DNA from: Paenibacillus agricola
GTDB lineage: Bacteria; Bacillota; Bacilli; Paenibacillales; NBRC-103111
Length of the DNA stretch: 64,000 nucleotides
Reading direction: 5' to 3'
NCBI RefSeq assembly: GCF_011440305.1
Contig: NZ_JAAOIW010000010.1
Location: forward strand, 234,665-298,664
The notes under the pieces are model-generated. The model did no database searches and had not been told where the DNA came from. It saw nothing but the letters and a program-made list of their open reading frames with translations. Positions within the stretch are counted from its first letter, which is position 1. The number at the start of each line of letters is the position of its first letter. The translations under genes were made by a program, and so were the position numbers. Below are positions 17,552-27,044 of this stretch, in pieces.

Positions 17552-18055
17552 ATGAAAGGAGATCCAACATCTTTACCGCAGCTTCAAAAGGACGTGCTTA
17601 ATCAATTTTCACTTATTTATGAGTCCTTCGGATACAGCCCGATTGTCGGCCAAATATTTTCCTTGTTGCTGTTTGCTCCCGAGCCTTTAAGCTTGCAGGA
17701 TATGTGCGACAACCTCAAGGTTTCCAAGGCTGCGGTAAGCGTCCAGGTCCGTACCTTATTGAGGAGTGGAATTTGCAGAAAAATTCCTGCCAGCCGGGAT
17801 CGTAGAGATTACTATTGTATTTCTGAAGAGATGTGTTCAGCAGTGATCCAAAATGAGCTGGAAAAGGTCAAAAAAATTCATAGCTCATTCTATGCAACTT
17901 TAAACTCTCTGAAGACGATGGGCCAAGTAGAATCGATTGAAAAGGACTCGTTCACTGCTTTTAAGCATAGGGTCGAAGATTTATCTTGTTGTTACAGCCT
18001 ATTGCTACAAAAGCTTGAGGGCTTACAGGAAGAATGGGGCGGTAGAGGTCTCTAG
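17552..18055 (+). CDS. GbsR/MarR-like winged-helix regulator
   Basis: This 167-residue protein has a predicted winged helix (about 30-95): PIVGQIFSLLLFAPEPLSL, DMCDNLKVSKAAVSVQVRTL, then the wing IPASRDRRDYYCI. This layout matches the GbsR subgroup of MarR-like regulators. A coiled C-terminal part follows. GGGGAG precedes the ATG. It is the first gene of the efflux operon, ahead of the RND transporter, so it may tune pump expression together with the divergent TetR protein. Confidence 0.82.
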   Translation: MKGDPTSLPQLQKDVLNQFSLIYESFGYSPIVGQIFSLLLFAPEPLSLQDMCDNLKVSKAAVSVQVRTLLRSGICRKIPASRDRRDYYCISEEMCSAVIQNELEKVKKIHSSFYATLNSLKTMGQVESIEKDSFTAFKHRVEDLSCCYSLLLQKLEGLQEEWGGRGL

Positions 18056-18091
18056 GCATAAAGGGTTGATGATGATAGGGGAGGAAGAGAG

Positions 18092-21000
18092 ATGAACCAG
18101 TTAACCCGTTTTTCTTTGAAGAACGTTGCAGCAATTCTAATAATAAGTATTATTCTGTTCGTAGCTGGCGGTTTTTCTGCGACGACGTTAAAGCAGGAAA
18201 GCATGCCTGACATTTCATTGCCTGTGGTATTCGTTACGACTATATATCCTGCCACACCACACGATGTTATGGAGGATGTTACGAAAAAGCTTGAAAAACG
18301 GATAGTGGGTGTTGAGGGATTGAAAAAAATCAATTCAACATCTGTAGACAGTGTGTCGGCAATCACTGTCCAGTTGGTTAATGGGCGAAGCCCTGATGAT
18401 GCCAAGCTCGATATAGAAGATGCCCTATCGGATATTGTTTTGCCAGCAAAGGCAGGAAAACCGAAAGTATCGAAGTTTGGCAGTAACGAATTTCCTGTTT
18501 ATTTCGCCGCCTTGCATGGCAAGGGAAATATGAATCAGGAAGAGCTGAACCGTCTCTACAAGAACATCATTGAGCCTGAATTAAGCGCAATGAAAGGGAT
18601 CGATCATGTTGATTCGGTAGGTGAGCAGGAAGCTACATTGAAGCTGAAGCTTGATATCAACGCGCTACATACATATGGTTTAACACCAGCACAGATTACG
18701 CAAAGTATTCAATCGGCTTTGGTGACAAGTCCGGCTGGCACGGCTGATTTGAATGGAACCACCCAGTCTGTCAGAGTCGAAAGCGACTTGAATACGATCT
18801 ATAATTTGCAAAACATGAAAATTACGGCTCCTACGGGCCAGACCGTATTGCTCAAGGAGCTTTCCAAGGTCGAAGCTATATCCGAATCGGAGACAATTAC
18901 TCGCCTTAACTCAGCTCCCGCTATCGGAATTACCTTATATAAAAGCAAGGACGCCAACACCGTTGAATTCGCGGATGAAGTGGAACGTATGATGAATGTA
19001 TGGAAGCAGGATTATCCGAACATCGACTTTACAAGTGTGTACAACTCGGCAACAGACGTCAAGAAGTCGATTCACGGCATGTTAGAGGAAGGTGGACTCG
19101 GGTCTATTCTTGCCTGCCTTATGATTCTATTGTTCCTGCGTAACTTCCGAATGACACTGATCGTGCTCGTGTCGATCCCATTGTCGATTATGATCACGTT
19201 AGTGGTCATGGCTTCATTGGATTTCAGCTTGAACATTATGACGTTGGGCGGCTTGACTGTTGCAGTCGGGCGTGTGGTCGATGACAGTATCGTGGTCATC
19301 GAGAACATTTTTGCCGAGCTTCAGAAGGCGCGAGAGCGCAACGAGTCTGTGATCATGCTGGCAACCTCGAAGGTTGCATCAGCGATCACTTCATCTACAC
19401 TTGCAACTGCTGCTGTATTTTTGCCCATTACGTTCGTTAGTGGCATCATCGGTGATATATTCAGGCCATTTGCCATAACGATTGTTGTCGCTATGCTGGC
19501 TTCATTGATAGTTGCGCTTACGATCATTCCCATATTAGCCAAGTTGCTTGTTCTAAATGGGGGCAAAAACCTGCACCATGAGGAAAAAATTGGTTGGACG
19601 GCTCGTCAGTATAAGAAAGTGTTGGCCTATTCCTTAGGTAACCCCATGAAAATCCTGATTGCCTCAGTACTGGTCTTTGTAGTTTCCATAGGCGGAACTG
19701 TCCCTTTTCTGGCTACAGCCTTTATGCCGGAGAATGCTGCGGATAAGCAGCTTCAATTCACGTTAAAGCTGCCTAGCGAAACATCCTTTGAAGCGTTGGA
19801 TACGAAGATGAAGGAAATAGAAGCCATGATGGCCGAAGCCAAGGATGCCAATGGGCAACCGGTATTCGAGTACTTTGAATCGATGGTCGGATACGACCAG
19901 AATAATAACAGCGGGCAACGGACCAATAATAAAGCAACGCTGATGGCGGCTGTATCAGAGAGCCAGGATGCCAAGGAGGTTGCCAAACAATATAAGGAAA
20001 TCATGCTTTATATGGTACCTAAAGGCTCAGAGGTTGAGGGTGCCTTGCTGACAGCAGCGGTAGGGGGAAGCACAGAGGATTTCGCTTATCTGCTCTTGGG
20101 TGATGATCTGGGCCAATTGGCTGTCGGTGCAGAAGTCATTAAGAAGAAACTCGCGGAATATCCAGAGCTCGAAGAAGTTAAAGATAACCTGAGCGAGAAG
20201 AAGCAGCAGGTCACTGTAAGTGCAGATCAGAATAAAGCACGGCTATATGGATTGTCTTCTGCCCAAATTACACAAGCGGTGAGCCAATGGCTTACTGAAA
20301 CTGAGATTGGTGAAGTGAAATTCGATAACGTCAATTATAATACGCGAATTATGGTAGATGACAAATTCAAAAATTCGGTAGACCAAATCGGGCGAATCCG
20401 TATCACAGCCCCAACCGGCGCAACGATTAGCCTGAATGAAGTGGCGAGAGTTCGCCAGGTGGATGCACCTGCTACGATTAGCCGGCAAATGCAACAGCAG
20501 TATGTGAAGATTTCCGCCAAAATCAATAGTACGGATAAGGGTGGTGTAAGCACAAGAGTGGCTGAGGATTTGAAGGCTGTAGGTCTTCCAGATGGAATAC
20601 GCACCCAGGTTCAAGGGGTTAATGATGATATCGAGGATAGCTTTGGCCAAATGGCATTAGCGATGGTTGCCGCTGTTATTATTGTCTATGTGGTTATGGT
20701 TATTGCATTCGGTAACGCGAGCGCTCCTTTTGTTATTATGTTCTCGCTACCGCTCGCTGCTATTGGTGGCTTCCTCGGATTATTTATTACGAATGAGTCG
20801 ATTAATATTACTTCACTGATCGGATTTCTGATGCTGATCGGGATTGTAGTTACAAACGCAATTGTGCTAATAGACAGAGTACAGCAATTGCGCGAGGAGG
20901 GTGCAACGGTGAAGGATGCTTTATTGGAGGCAGGGGTGACGCGCTTGCGCCCGATCATCATGACGGCAGCAGCGACAGTGCTTTCGCAGCTTCCCATGGC

Positions 21001-21205
21001 ACTTGGGTTTGCAGAGGGTTCATTAATCTCTAAGGGAATGGCTGTCGTCGTTATTGGTGGATTGACAACCTCTACTATATTAACGTTGGTTGTGGTTCCT
21101 GTTATGTACCAGCTTATAGATGGGATGAACAGACGGATTTCACGGTTGTTTAAAAGCAAGGATGTTACCCTTACCGATTCCAATGCAGCCTCTGCTACTC
21201 CATGA
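18092..21205 (+). CDS. RND-family efflux transporter (SwrC/AcrB-like)
   Basis: This 1037-residue inner-membrane proton antiporter has the normal family length and two repeats, each with one N-terminal helix, a large extracytoplasmic loop and five further helices. The first-half motif VAVGRVVDDSIVVIENIF in TM4 carries the paired Asp residues of the proton relay. The second half has TM helices including LIGFLMLIGIVVTNAIVLID and VTRLRPIIMTAAATVL. In Gram-positives such pumps export surfactants, lipids or drugs across the single membrane; SwrC of Bacillus subtilis exports surfactin. It is preceded by a MarR-like gene and followed by its adaptor gene. Confidence 0.95.
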   Translation: MNQLTRFSLKNVAAILIISIILFVAGGFSATTLKQESMPDISLPVVFVTTIYPATPHDVMEDVTKKLEKRIVGVEGLKKINSTSVDSVSAITVQLVNGRSPDDAKLDIEDALSDIVLPAKAGKPKVSKFGSNEFPVYFAALHGKGNMNQEELNRLYKNIIEPELSAMKGIDHVDSVGEQEATLKLKLDINALHTYGLTPAQITQSIQSALVTSPAGTADLNGTTQSVRVESDLNTIYNLQNMKITAPTGQTVLLKELSKVEAISESETITRLNSAPAIGITLYKSKDANTVEFADEVERMMNVWKQDYPNIDFTSVYNSATDVKKSIHGMLEEGGLGSILACLMILLFLRNFRMTLIVLVSIPLSIMITLVVMASLDFSLNIMTLGGLTVAVGRVVDDSIVVIENIFAELQKARERNESVIMLATSKVASAITSSTLATAAVFLPITFVSGIIGDIFRPFAITIVVAMLASLIVALTIIPILAKLLVLNGGKNLHHEEKIGWTARQYKKVLAYSLGNPMKILIASVLVFVVSIGGTVPFLATAFMPENAADKQLQFTLKLPSETSFEALDTKMKEIEAMMAEAKDANGQPVFEYFESMVGYDQNNNSGQRTNNKATLMAAVSESQDAKEVAKQYKEIMLYMVPKGSEVEGALLTAAVGGSTEDFAYLLLGDDLGQLAVGAEVIKKKLAEYPELEEVKDNLSEKKQQVTVSADQNKARLYGLSSAQITQAVSQWLTETEIGEVKFDNVNYNTRIMVDDKFKNSVDQIGRIRITAPTGATISLNEVARVRQVDAPATISRQMQQQYVKISAKINSTDKGGVSTRVAEDLKAVGLPDGIRTQVQGVNDDIEDSFGQMALAMVAAVIIVYVVMVIAFGNASAPFVIMFSLPLAAIGGFLGLFITNESINITSLIGFLMLIGIVVTNAIVLIDRVQQLREEGATVKDALLEAGVTRLRPIIMTAAATVLSQLPMALGFAEGSLISKGMAVVVIGGLTTSTILTLVVVPVMYQLIDGMNRRISRLFKSKDVTLTDSNAASATP

Positions 21206-21251
21206 ACGAAATAAATATAATCTTATAATCCATATAGAAGGAGCAACATTT

Positions 21252-22502
21252 ATGAAACCTAATCAAGCCGTCTATCAGGGTATTAAGCTGGCAGGAGCTA
21301 TTGTAATCAGTGCCGCCCTGCTGGTTGGGTGCACGGAGCAGCCGCAAGCCGCACCGAAAGAAGCTAGTACGAACGAATCGCAGTTAAAATTGATTAAGAC
21401 GGCACCCATCGAGAAGAAAAAAATAAGCGAGCCTTTAGAGCAGGTGGCGGATGTAGCTGCATCCTTACAGATTGATATTGTGACCAAGGCAGGTGGCGAT
21501 ATTATGGAAATTGCAAAGAAACGTGGCGATAACATTGAGAAAGGCGAGGTTATCCTGCGGCTAGACCCCACTGATATCTTGATCCAAAAGGAGAAGGCGA
21601 ATATAACCGTGTCAGGCACCCAGCAGCAGATGGGAAAAGCGCTTGAGGATGTAAACAATGGTAAACAAGAGCTGAGTAATGGCATAATCAAGCTCGAAGC
21701 TGCATTGAAGGATACCGAGAAAAGCTACAGCAAGCTGCGCAATGACTATGATTTGGGGCTGGCAACCAAGAATCAGCTCGAATTGCTTGAAACCCAGCTT
21801 AACGGCATGAAGCTTGATTTGGAAACCAATCGAAGCAAGCTAAAGACGTTGGATAGCACGAATTCCTTGGCTCAATTGGAGCAGGGTCTGCAAATGGCTA
21901 GTGTATCAATTCGCGAAGCGGATCGGACTATCGATAATATGACCGTGAATTCTAGCGTAAGCGGGGTATTGACTGACCTGCCTGTTGAAGAAGGGATGAC
22001 GATAACGGCAGGATTCCGGGTTGCCCAAATTCAACAGCTGGATCCGATTAAAATCAAGGCTGAGCTCACCGAGGAAGCGGCGGATCTGATACGTGGCAAG
22101 GAAGAATTGACTTATTACGTCCCAGGCAAAGTGGACAAAGAGAAAGCAAAAGTGAGTTATTTATCTGATATCATGAGCGCAAGCTCCCAGTCTTACTCAC
22201 TGGAGCTGCAGATTCCTAATCCAGACCGCAAGCTTAAGCCGGGAATGAAGGCACAGATCCAGCTCGCCGAAGAGCAAGATCAGGTAGTGATCACGGTTCC
22301 TTCGTTAAGTATAGTCCGGGAGAATGGGGAAACCTTCGTGTTTGTCCTTGCAGGTGATTTGGTTGAAAAACGTAAAATAGAGCTTGGTCGACTTAATGAG
22401 ACCTTTCAGGAAGTCATATCAGGTGTAAACGAAGGCGAGAAATTGGTCATTTCAGGTCAGAACCAATTGAAGGATAAGGAAAAGGTGCAAGTGGCTCCAT
22501 AA
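21252..22502 (+). CDS. RND efflux periplasmic-adaptor-type lipoprotein (HlyD family)
   Basis: This 416-residue adaptor has a lipoprotein signal peptide, with lipobox LLVGC near residue 25. ATG 21252 follows GAAGGAG; earlier in-frame codons overlap the pump gene's end and are rejected. The biotinyl-lipoyl halves are seen around IVTKAGGDIMEIAKKRGDNI and VSGVLTDLPVEEGM, separated by an alpha-helical hairpin of about 110 residues. The beta-barrel and membrane-proximal domains close it. It should sit on the outer face of the membrane and assemble with the pump encoded immediately upstream. The order pump then adaptor is the reverse of acrAB. Confidence 0.92.
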   Translation: MKPNQAVYQGIKLAGAIVISAALLVGCTEQPQAAPKEASTNESQLKLIKTAPIEKKKISEPLEQVADVAASLQIDIVTKAGGDIMEIAKKRGDNIEKGEVILRLDPTDILIQKEKANITVSGTQQQMGKALEDVNNGKQELSNGIIKLEAALKDTEKSYSKLRNDYDLGLATKNQLELLETQLNGMKLDLETNRSKLKTLDSTNSLAQLEQGLQMASVSIREADRTIDNMTVNSSVSGVLTDLPVEEGMTITAGFRVAQIQQLDPIKIKAELTEEAADLIRGKEELTYYVPGKVDKEKAKVSYLSDIMSASSQSYSLELQIPNPDRKLKPGMKAQIQLAEEQDQVVITVPSLSIVRENGETFVFVLAGDLVEKRKIELGRLNETFQEVISGVNEGEKLVISGQNQLKDKEKVQVAP

Positions 22503-22578
22503 TCGTCATGTAACAAGACGTTAGCGTCACTAGTGATTACCGCTTGGCAATAAGCATTGCACAAGCTAGCTTGCATGT

Positions 22579-22616
22579 AAACCGGGATTTGCTTCCACAG
22601 CGATCCCGGTTTTTTG
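22579..22616 (+). terminator. Terminator of the efflux operon
   Basis: AAACCGGGAT and ATCCCGGTTT form a 10-bp stem with a 14-nt loop and a T run. Confidence 0.88.
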
Positions 22617-22863
22617 TTGTTCTGGTGTAGGCGATCATTGATCCCAGCGATACCGGAAAAATCATATGGAATAAGACCTTATACTCAAATAATCCAGAGT
22701 CGACGGAGAAATTCATGTCGGTTCTTAAAAGTAAATAAGACATAAAAGGTTCGAAAGACCTAATACTGGTTAAAAGAAATAGATGGAAGTGTGACTATAG
22801 CTTCCCGGTTTTTGTAAAGTGATGGTTTTTTTAAAAAAAGCAAGCAACAGAAGGAGCAGAAAC

Positions 22864-25206
22864 ATGACGAACAGATCATTCAAAAAGCTATTTTCATCTT
22901 TTTTACTGGTGAGTATGTTAGTATTTTCATTAACTTCAGCAATCGGATCCGCAGCTGCACCTTCACCTGTACAATTGACCGACATTGTTGATTCATATGC
23001 ACAAAGAGAAATTAATAATTTAGTGGATAATGGGATTATTAGTGGGTATGAGGATGGAAGCTTCCAGCCACGTAAAACTATTACCCGCGCCGAGCTAGCC
23101 AAAATTATCGTGTTGTCGATTGGATTGAAAGAAAATCCAGAGCAAGCAGCGGCGTTCACGGATGTAGGCAAGGATAGCTGGTACCGAGGTTTTGTTGGCG
23201 CTTTGGTTGCCTCCAATATTACACAGGGAACCTCAGCTACAACGTTTGCTCCTGAAGCTAAAGTAACGAGAGAAGAGGTTGCGATTTTCTTTATTCGTGC
23301 ATTAGGTCTCGAGGAAACAACAGGCAACGTAGCAGTCGATGCCAAGCTATCTGATCTGGCCACAGTATCGAGCTGGGCACAACCACATGTGTCTTTGGCT
23401 TTTAAAACAGGCTTCACGCAAGGGATCGATAATCCGGATGGAACTACTAGATTCAGCCCTAAGGATAATTCAGAGAGACAAGCCGTAGCTCGTTTGGCAT
23501 ATGAGTTCATGCATAACAAAAACACCTACATTAATAAAGCGAAGGAGCTTATGAATAATAGTCCAAAAGTTAGTTCAGCGATAGCAATAAACAATTCAAC
23601 GATAGAAGTCACCTTTACTTCACCTGTAACTAAAGTAGCTCTGAATGATTTCGCTTTTGATAATAATTTAGAGGCGACCAGAGCTGAATTAAAGGCAGGC
23701 ACCTCCAATGTAGTTGTATTAACGACAAGTATGCAAACACTTGGGACGGTTTACAAGCTTATGTATTTGGGCAGTGACACAGGTATTACGGTAATTGGAG
23801 CTAATTCCCAAAGTAATGTAGGCTCCAGTAGTGGAAATACAGGCAGCGGTAATTCCGGCAGTGGAAGCAACGGCAGCGGTAATTCCGGTAGTGGAAGCAA
23901 CGGCAGTGGCAGTGGCAGTGATTCAGGTAGTAACTCAGGTAGCGGTTCAGATTCTGATGGAAATACGGTGGTAACTCCCGTAGTTCTTTCCGCTCCAGCG
24001 AATTTCACGGCATCTGCTGGTGATACACAGATTCAATTAGCTTGGCTGTCTGTAACAGGAGCTACTTATTATAATCTGTATCAGTCACTAGATAATTCAA
24101 CTTATACTAAAATTAGCGACCCTGCTACTGTAACTACGGCCACTTACAATGTGACCGGGTTAACTAATGGGACGACTTATTATTTCAAAACAACTGCAGC
24201 TAACACGGGGACAGTTAGTATGTATTCGAATGTGGCGAGTGCAACGCCAACAGCTACACCGCTAATAGCACCTTCCCAGCCAGTTTTAGCGACAGCTAAT
24301 GTAACGCCTGAAGCCAACATAACGATCAGCGCTCCCATAACAGGAGTTACAGCATGGTTAGCGCCAGCAGGTACAACCCTATTTACTCCCTCGACTACGA
24401 TGACAAGGCTTGTAGGCAATGGGACGGCAACTACGATTGCTGCACCGGCAGCAGTGGGTATTTATAAATTGTTCTTAGTAAATGCAGCAGGCACATCCTT
24501 GGCATCTGAGGGAGCCTTGACGGTTAGCATCCCGCCAGTTGGACCTGCTATAGTAGAACTTGGCATATCAGGCAATTTTGTAATCTTGTCAAAAGCAGGG
24601 ATTACCAATGTTCCCACCTCTGCGATTACTGGAGATATAGGAGTCAGCCCGATTGGTTGGACGGCTATTACTGGATTTTCCCTAATCGCGGATGCAACTA
24701 ATGAATTTTCACGTTCGCCACAAATTAATGGCAAAGTATTCGGTGCCAATAACGCGTCTCCTACTCCTAGCAATCTGACTACAGCTATAAGCAATATGGA
24801 AACAGCGTTTGTTGATGCCACTGGAAGACCAGCCGATCATTTGGAGCTGTATAGTGGAGACATTAGCGGTCGGACACTTACAGGCGGTACTTACAAATGG
24901 AGTACCGATGTGAACATTAACTCCGATGTTACGCTTAATGGTGGAGCCAATGATGTTTGGATTTTCCAATCAGCAGGCAAAATTTCCGAAGCTAGTGGCG
25001 TTAAAGTTATTCTTACAGGCGGAGCCCAAGCTAAAAATGTCTTTTGGCAGGCAGCGGGTACCGTTTCGATTGGAACGGGAGCACATTTTGAAGGGAATGT
25101 ATTGAGCAAAACCGATATTACGATGAAAACGAATGCATCCATCAAAGGTCGGTTATTAGCTCAGACTGGAATCACTTTGGATCAAAATACAGTAACAGCG
25201 CCATAA
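22864..25206 (+). CDS. SLH-anchored ice-binding-type (DUF3494) surface protein
   Basis: This is a 780-residue exported protein. ATG 22864 follows AAGGAG and starts a signal peptide (FSSFLLVSMLVFSLTSAIG). Three SLH domains (about residues 30-225; GYEDGSFQPRKTITRAELAK) should bind the wall polymer. A Gly/Ser/Asn linker (about 325-360) is followed by a fibronectin III module (about 375-470). The C-terminal 220 residues match the DUF3494 ice-binding fold: FVILSKAGI, ITGDIGVSPIGWTAITGF, LTTAISNMETAFVDA, LTGGTYKWSTDVNI, NDVWIFQSAGK, AKNVFWQAAGTV and SIKGRLLAQTGITLD. Known members bind ice or inhibit recrystallisation; similar folds also serve as adhesins. The architecture suggests a tethered ice-binding protein or adhesin. 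Confidence 0.9.
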   Translation: MTNRSFKKLFSSFLLVSMLVFSLTSAIGSAAAPSPVQLTDIVDSYAQREINNLVDNGIISGYEDGSFQPRKTITRAELAKIIVLSIGLKENPEQAAAFTDVGKDSWYRGFVGALVASNITQGTSATTFAPEAKVTREEVAIFFIRALGLEETTGNVAVDAKLSDLATVSSWAQPHVSLAFKTGFTQGIDNPDGTTRFSPKDNSERQAVARLAYEFMHNKNTYINKAKELMNNSPKVSSAIAINNSTIEVTFTSPVTKVALNDFAFDNNLEATRAELKAGTSNVVVLTTSMQTLGTVYKLMYLGSDTGITVIGANSQSNVGSSSGNTGSGNSGSGSNGSGNSGSGSNGSGSGSDSGSNSGSGSDSDGNTVVTPVVLSAPANFTASAGDTQIQLAWLSVTGATYYNLYQSLDNSTYTKISDPATVTTATYNVTGLTNGTTYYFKTTAANTGTVSMYSNVASATPTATPLIAPSQPVLATANVTPEANITISAPITGVTAWLAPAGTTLFTPSTTMTRLVGNGTATTIAAPAAVGIYKLFLVNAAGTSLASEGALTVSIPPVGPAIVELGISGNFVILSKAGITNVPTSAITGDIGVSPIGWTAITGFSLIADATNEFSRSPQINGKVFGANNASPTPSNLTTAISNMETAFVDATGRPADHLELYSGDISGRTLTGGTYKWSTDVNINSDVTLNGGANDVWIFQSAGKISEASGVKVILTGGAQAKNVFWQAAGTVSIGTGAHFEGNVLSKTDITMKTNASIKGRLLAQTGITLDQNTVTAP
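23842..23901 (+). repeat. Tandem 30-bp repeat in the Gly/Ser linker
   Basis: Two 30-bp units (23842-23871, 23872-23901) differ by one base and encode GSGNSGSGSN repeats in the flexible linker. More degenerate copies follow. Confidence 0.85.
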
Positions 25207-25240
25207 GCTTAACAAATAAATCGATATTGCCGTTAATAAG

Positions 25241-25277
25241 CAGCCTTTCCCGAGCTTGGGGGAGGGCTGTTTTTTTG
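25241..25277 (+). terminator. Terminator after the ice-binding-type gene
   Basis: CAGCC and GGCTG close a stem with an inner CCC/GGG pairing, followed by seven or more T. Confidence 0.85.
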
Positions 25278-25434
25278 CGGCTTCTGCGAAAAGGTCGCCA
25301 CAGCAAGAATTTGCAAGCCAATTCCAGCTGATGGGCAAGATTGTTTTAATGGGCCTACACGATTGTGCAAAAGCATTTTAAAGGCACAGGTGCAGAGCCA
25401 CGATGTTAAATATCTTTTAATAACCATATTGACT

Positions 25435-25482
25435 AAAGCGACTATGAAGAGAGGATATATCCTCCTCCATAGTCGCTTTTTT
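25435..25482 (+). terminator. Second hairpin terminator in the same gap
   Basis: AAAGCGACTATG and CATAGTCGCTTT form a 12-bp stem followed by T residues; the loop contains the palindrome GAGGATATATCCTC. No gene lies between this and the preceding terminator. Confidence 0.7.
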
Positions 25483-25560
25483 GCTAATGGCCAACTAAAA
25501 GAAAGCAATAAGGCTCTGATCAGTTAAACCGTAGCCCGAACTACCTCAATTGATAAGGAA

Positions 25561-25588
25561 AACCGCCAGGGAATCCTGACGGTTCTTT
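25561..25588 (-). terminator. Hairpin terminator after citrate synthase
   Basis: AACCGCCAGG and CCTGACGGTT form a 10-bp stem with one mismatch and a GAAT loop. On the minus strand it ends in TTTT, placing it downstream of the citrate synthase gene. Confidence 0.6.
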
Positions 25589-25676
25589 ATTGTTGTTGTA
25601 ACCTCCCGCTGTGGTGCGTGGGCGAGGACAGGCATATTCCAGCCGTTCCTGAAGTCCTGTCCTTTGAATGAAACTT

Positions 25677-26768
25677 CTATCCCGGCATCGGCCCCGTATA
25701 CACCGATTGTGGTCGAAAAATACGATTGACCTCAGCCTGCTCCAATAGATGTGCGGACCAACCGACTACCCTTGCCGCCGTAAAGGTTGGCGTAAACAGC
25801 TCCGTAGGCAGCGCAATTGCACGCATAATGGAGGCAGCAAAAAATTCGACATTGGCATACAGATGCCGACCTGGTTTATATTCTGCAAGCAGGCGCACAG
25901 CCGTCTTTTCTACATGAACCGCAAGATCAAACCAAGGGTCATTGCCGGACAAGGCTTCTGTCACCTCACGAAGTGCTTCAGCCCGCGGGTCCTTGGTTTT
26001 GTAAATGCGATGCCCAAAGCCCATCAGCCTATCCCCGCGTTCCAAGGACTCACGAATCCAAGGCTCTGCATGCTCCTTGCTTCCTATAGCATCAAGCATA
26101 GCAATAACCTCGGTTGGTGCCCCACCGTGAAGCGGACCCTTCATCGCGCCTATAGCAGCGCTGATAGCGGAAGCCATATCCGATTGTGTGGATAACACAA
26201 CTCTTGAAGCGAATGTGGAAGCATTCATACCGTGCTCCATGCCCAAAATCAAATAAGCGCCAAGTGCCTTCACATGAGCAGGCTTTGGCAGCTCGCCTGT
26301 GAGCATATACAGGAAGTTGGCCGTATGCCCTAATTCGGGTTTGGGCTCAATAACCGATAGTCCATTTTGCATTCGATATCTGTAGGCAATAATGGTTGGT
26401 AGGATTGCGGTTATACGAATCGCCTGCTCTTTAGTAGGAGGCCAGATGAAAATACCGCCAGACAGCATAGCGATTGCTGTTTGTAGAACACCCATTATTG
26501 GCATTTCCCGGGGAATAATGTCGAGTAATCGCTTGAGGGCTTCGGGTAGCTGTCGGCTTTCTGTTAAGTTTTTTGTAAACTGCTGATTTTGTGCCTGATC
26601 GGGAAGCACTCCATTACATAAAAGATAAGCAACTTCTTCATATTCATACTGAACAGCCAGGTCCTTGGCCCAAAATCCTCGATAAACCAAATGCCCTTGT
26701 GTACCATCAACTAAGCTAATATCAGTATCTGCTGCTACGATTCCATCCAAACCTGTTACTTTTGCCAT
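25677..26768 (-). CDS. Citrate synthase, CitA-like
   Basis: This 363-residue enzyme condenses acetyl-CoA and oxaloacetate to citrate. The catalytic histidines are in KGPLHGGAPTEV and GFGHRIYKTKDPRAEAL. The segment equivalent to the catalytic Asp region reads YANVEFF, with Glu where GltA-type enzymes have Asp. The end GWSAHLLEQAEVNRIFRP and YTGP is typical. The length is close to that of the minor Bacillus citrate synthase CitA rather than GltA (about 427). ATG 26768 was chosen because it follows AAAGGG at about ten bases; GTG 26777 is possible. No LysR regulator (CitR) adjoins. It could also accept propionyl-CoA as a methylcitrate synthase. Confidence 0.9.
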   Translation of the reverse strand: MAKVTGLDGIVAADTDISLVDGTQGHLVYRGFWAKDLAVQYEYEEVAYLLCNGVLPDQAQNQQFTKNLTESRQLPEALKRLLDIIPREMPIMGVLQTAIAMLSGGIFIWPPTKEQAIRITAILPTIIAYRYRMQNGLSVIEPKPELGHTANFLYMLTGELPKPAHVKALGAYLILGMEHGMNASTFASRVVLSTQSDMASAISAAIGAMKGPLHGGAPTEVIAMLDAIGSKEHAEPWIRESLERGDRLMGFGHRIYKTKDPRAEALREVTEALSGNDPWFDLAVHVEKTAVRLLAEYKPGRHLYANVEFFAASIMRAIALPTELFTPTFTAARVVGWSAHLLEQAEVNRIFRPQSVYTGPMPG

Positions 26769-26889
26769 CGTAATCACACCCTTTTGATTTTAAATAAATT
26801 ATAAACCTTTAAAACTATAAAGTAAATTTATTGATTTTAATATACTATATCATTTTTATTTATTGATTTAATGGAGGTTATATGTTGCA

Positions 26890-27006
26890 ATGATCATCTC
26901 AGTAAGCTTAATAATTTTTGGATTCTATACAAGAATGTTTAGACAGCTGATTAAAATACTTGAACTAGTGGAAATCCGTAACAAACGGGTTTATGATGTT
27001 CTATAG
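26890..27006 (+). CDS. Possible 38-residue small protein
   Basis: A short open frame starts at ATG 26890, about 11 bases after a GGAGG. It encodes a hydrophobic N-terminus (MIISVSLIIFGFY) followed by a charged amphipathic segment. It ends 38 bases before the next gene. It might be a small membrane peptide or a leader for the carbohydrate operon. A three-codon frame (ATG TTG CAA TGA) stands even closer to the ribosome binding site, which argues against it. No family is recognised. Confidence 0.25.
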   Translation: MIISVSLIIFGFYTRMFRQLIKILELVEIRNKRVYDVL

Positions 27007-27044
27007 ATATTAGGTAAAAGCCACTCTAAGGAGGATTTTAAGAA

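Noticed and set aside
22617..22863. Possible riboswitch upstream of the SLH/DUF3494 gene
   Set aside because: I looked for c-di-GMP, SAM and other known cores; none of the conserved cores is present.
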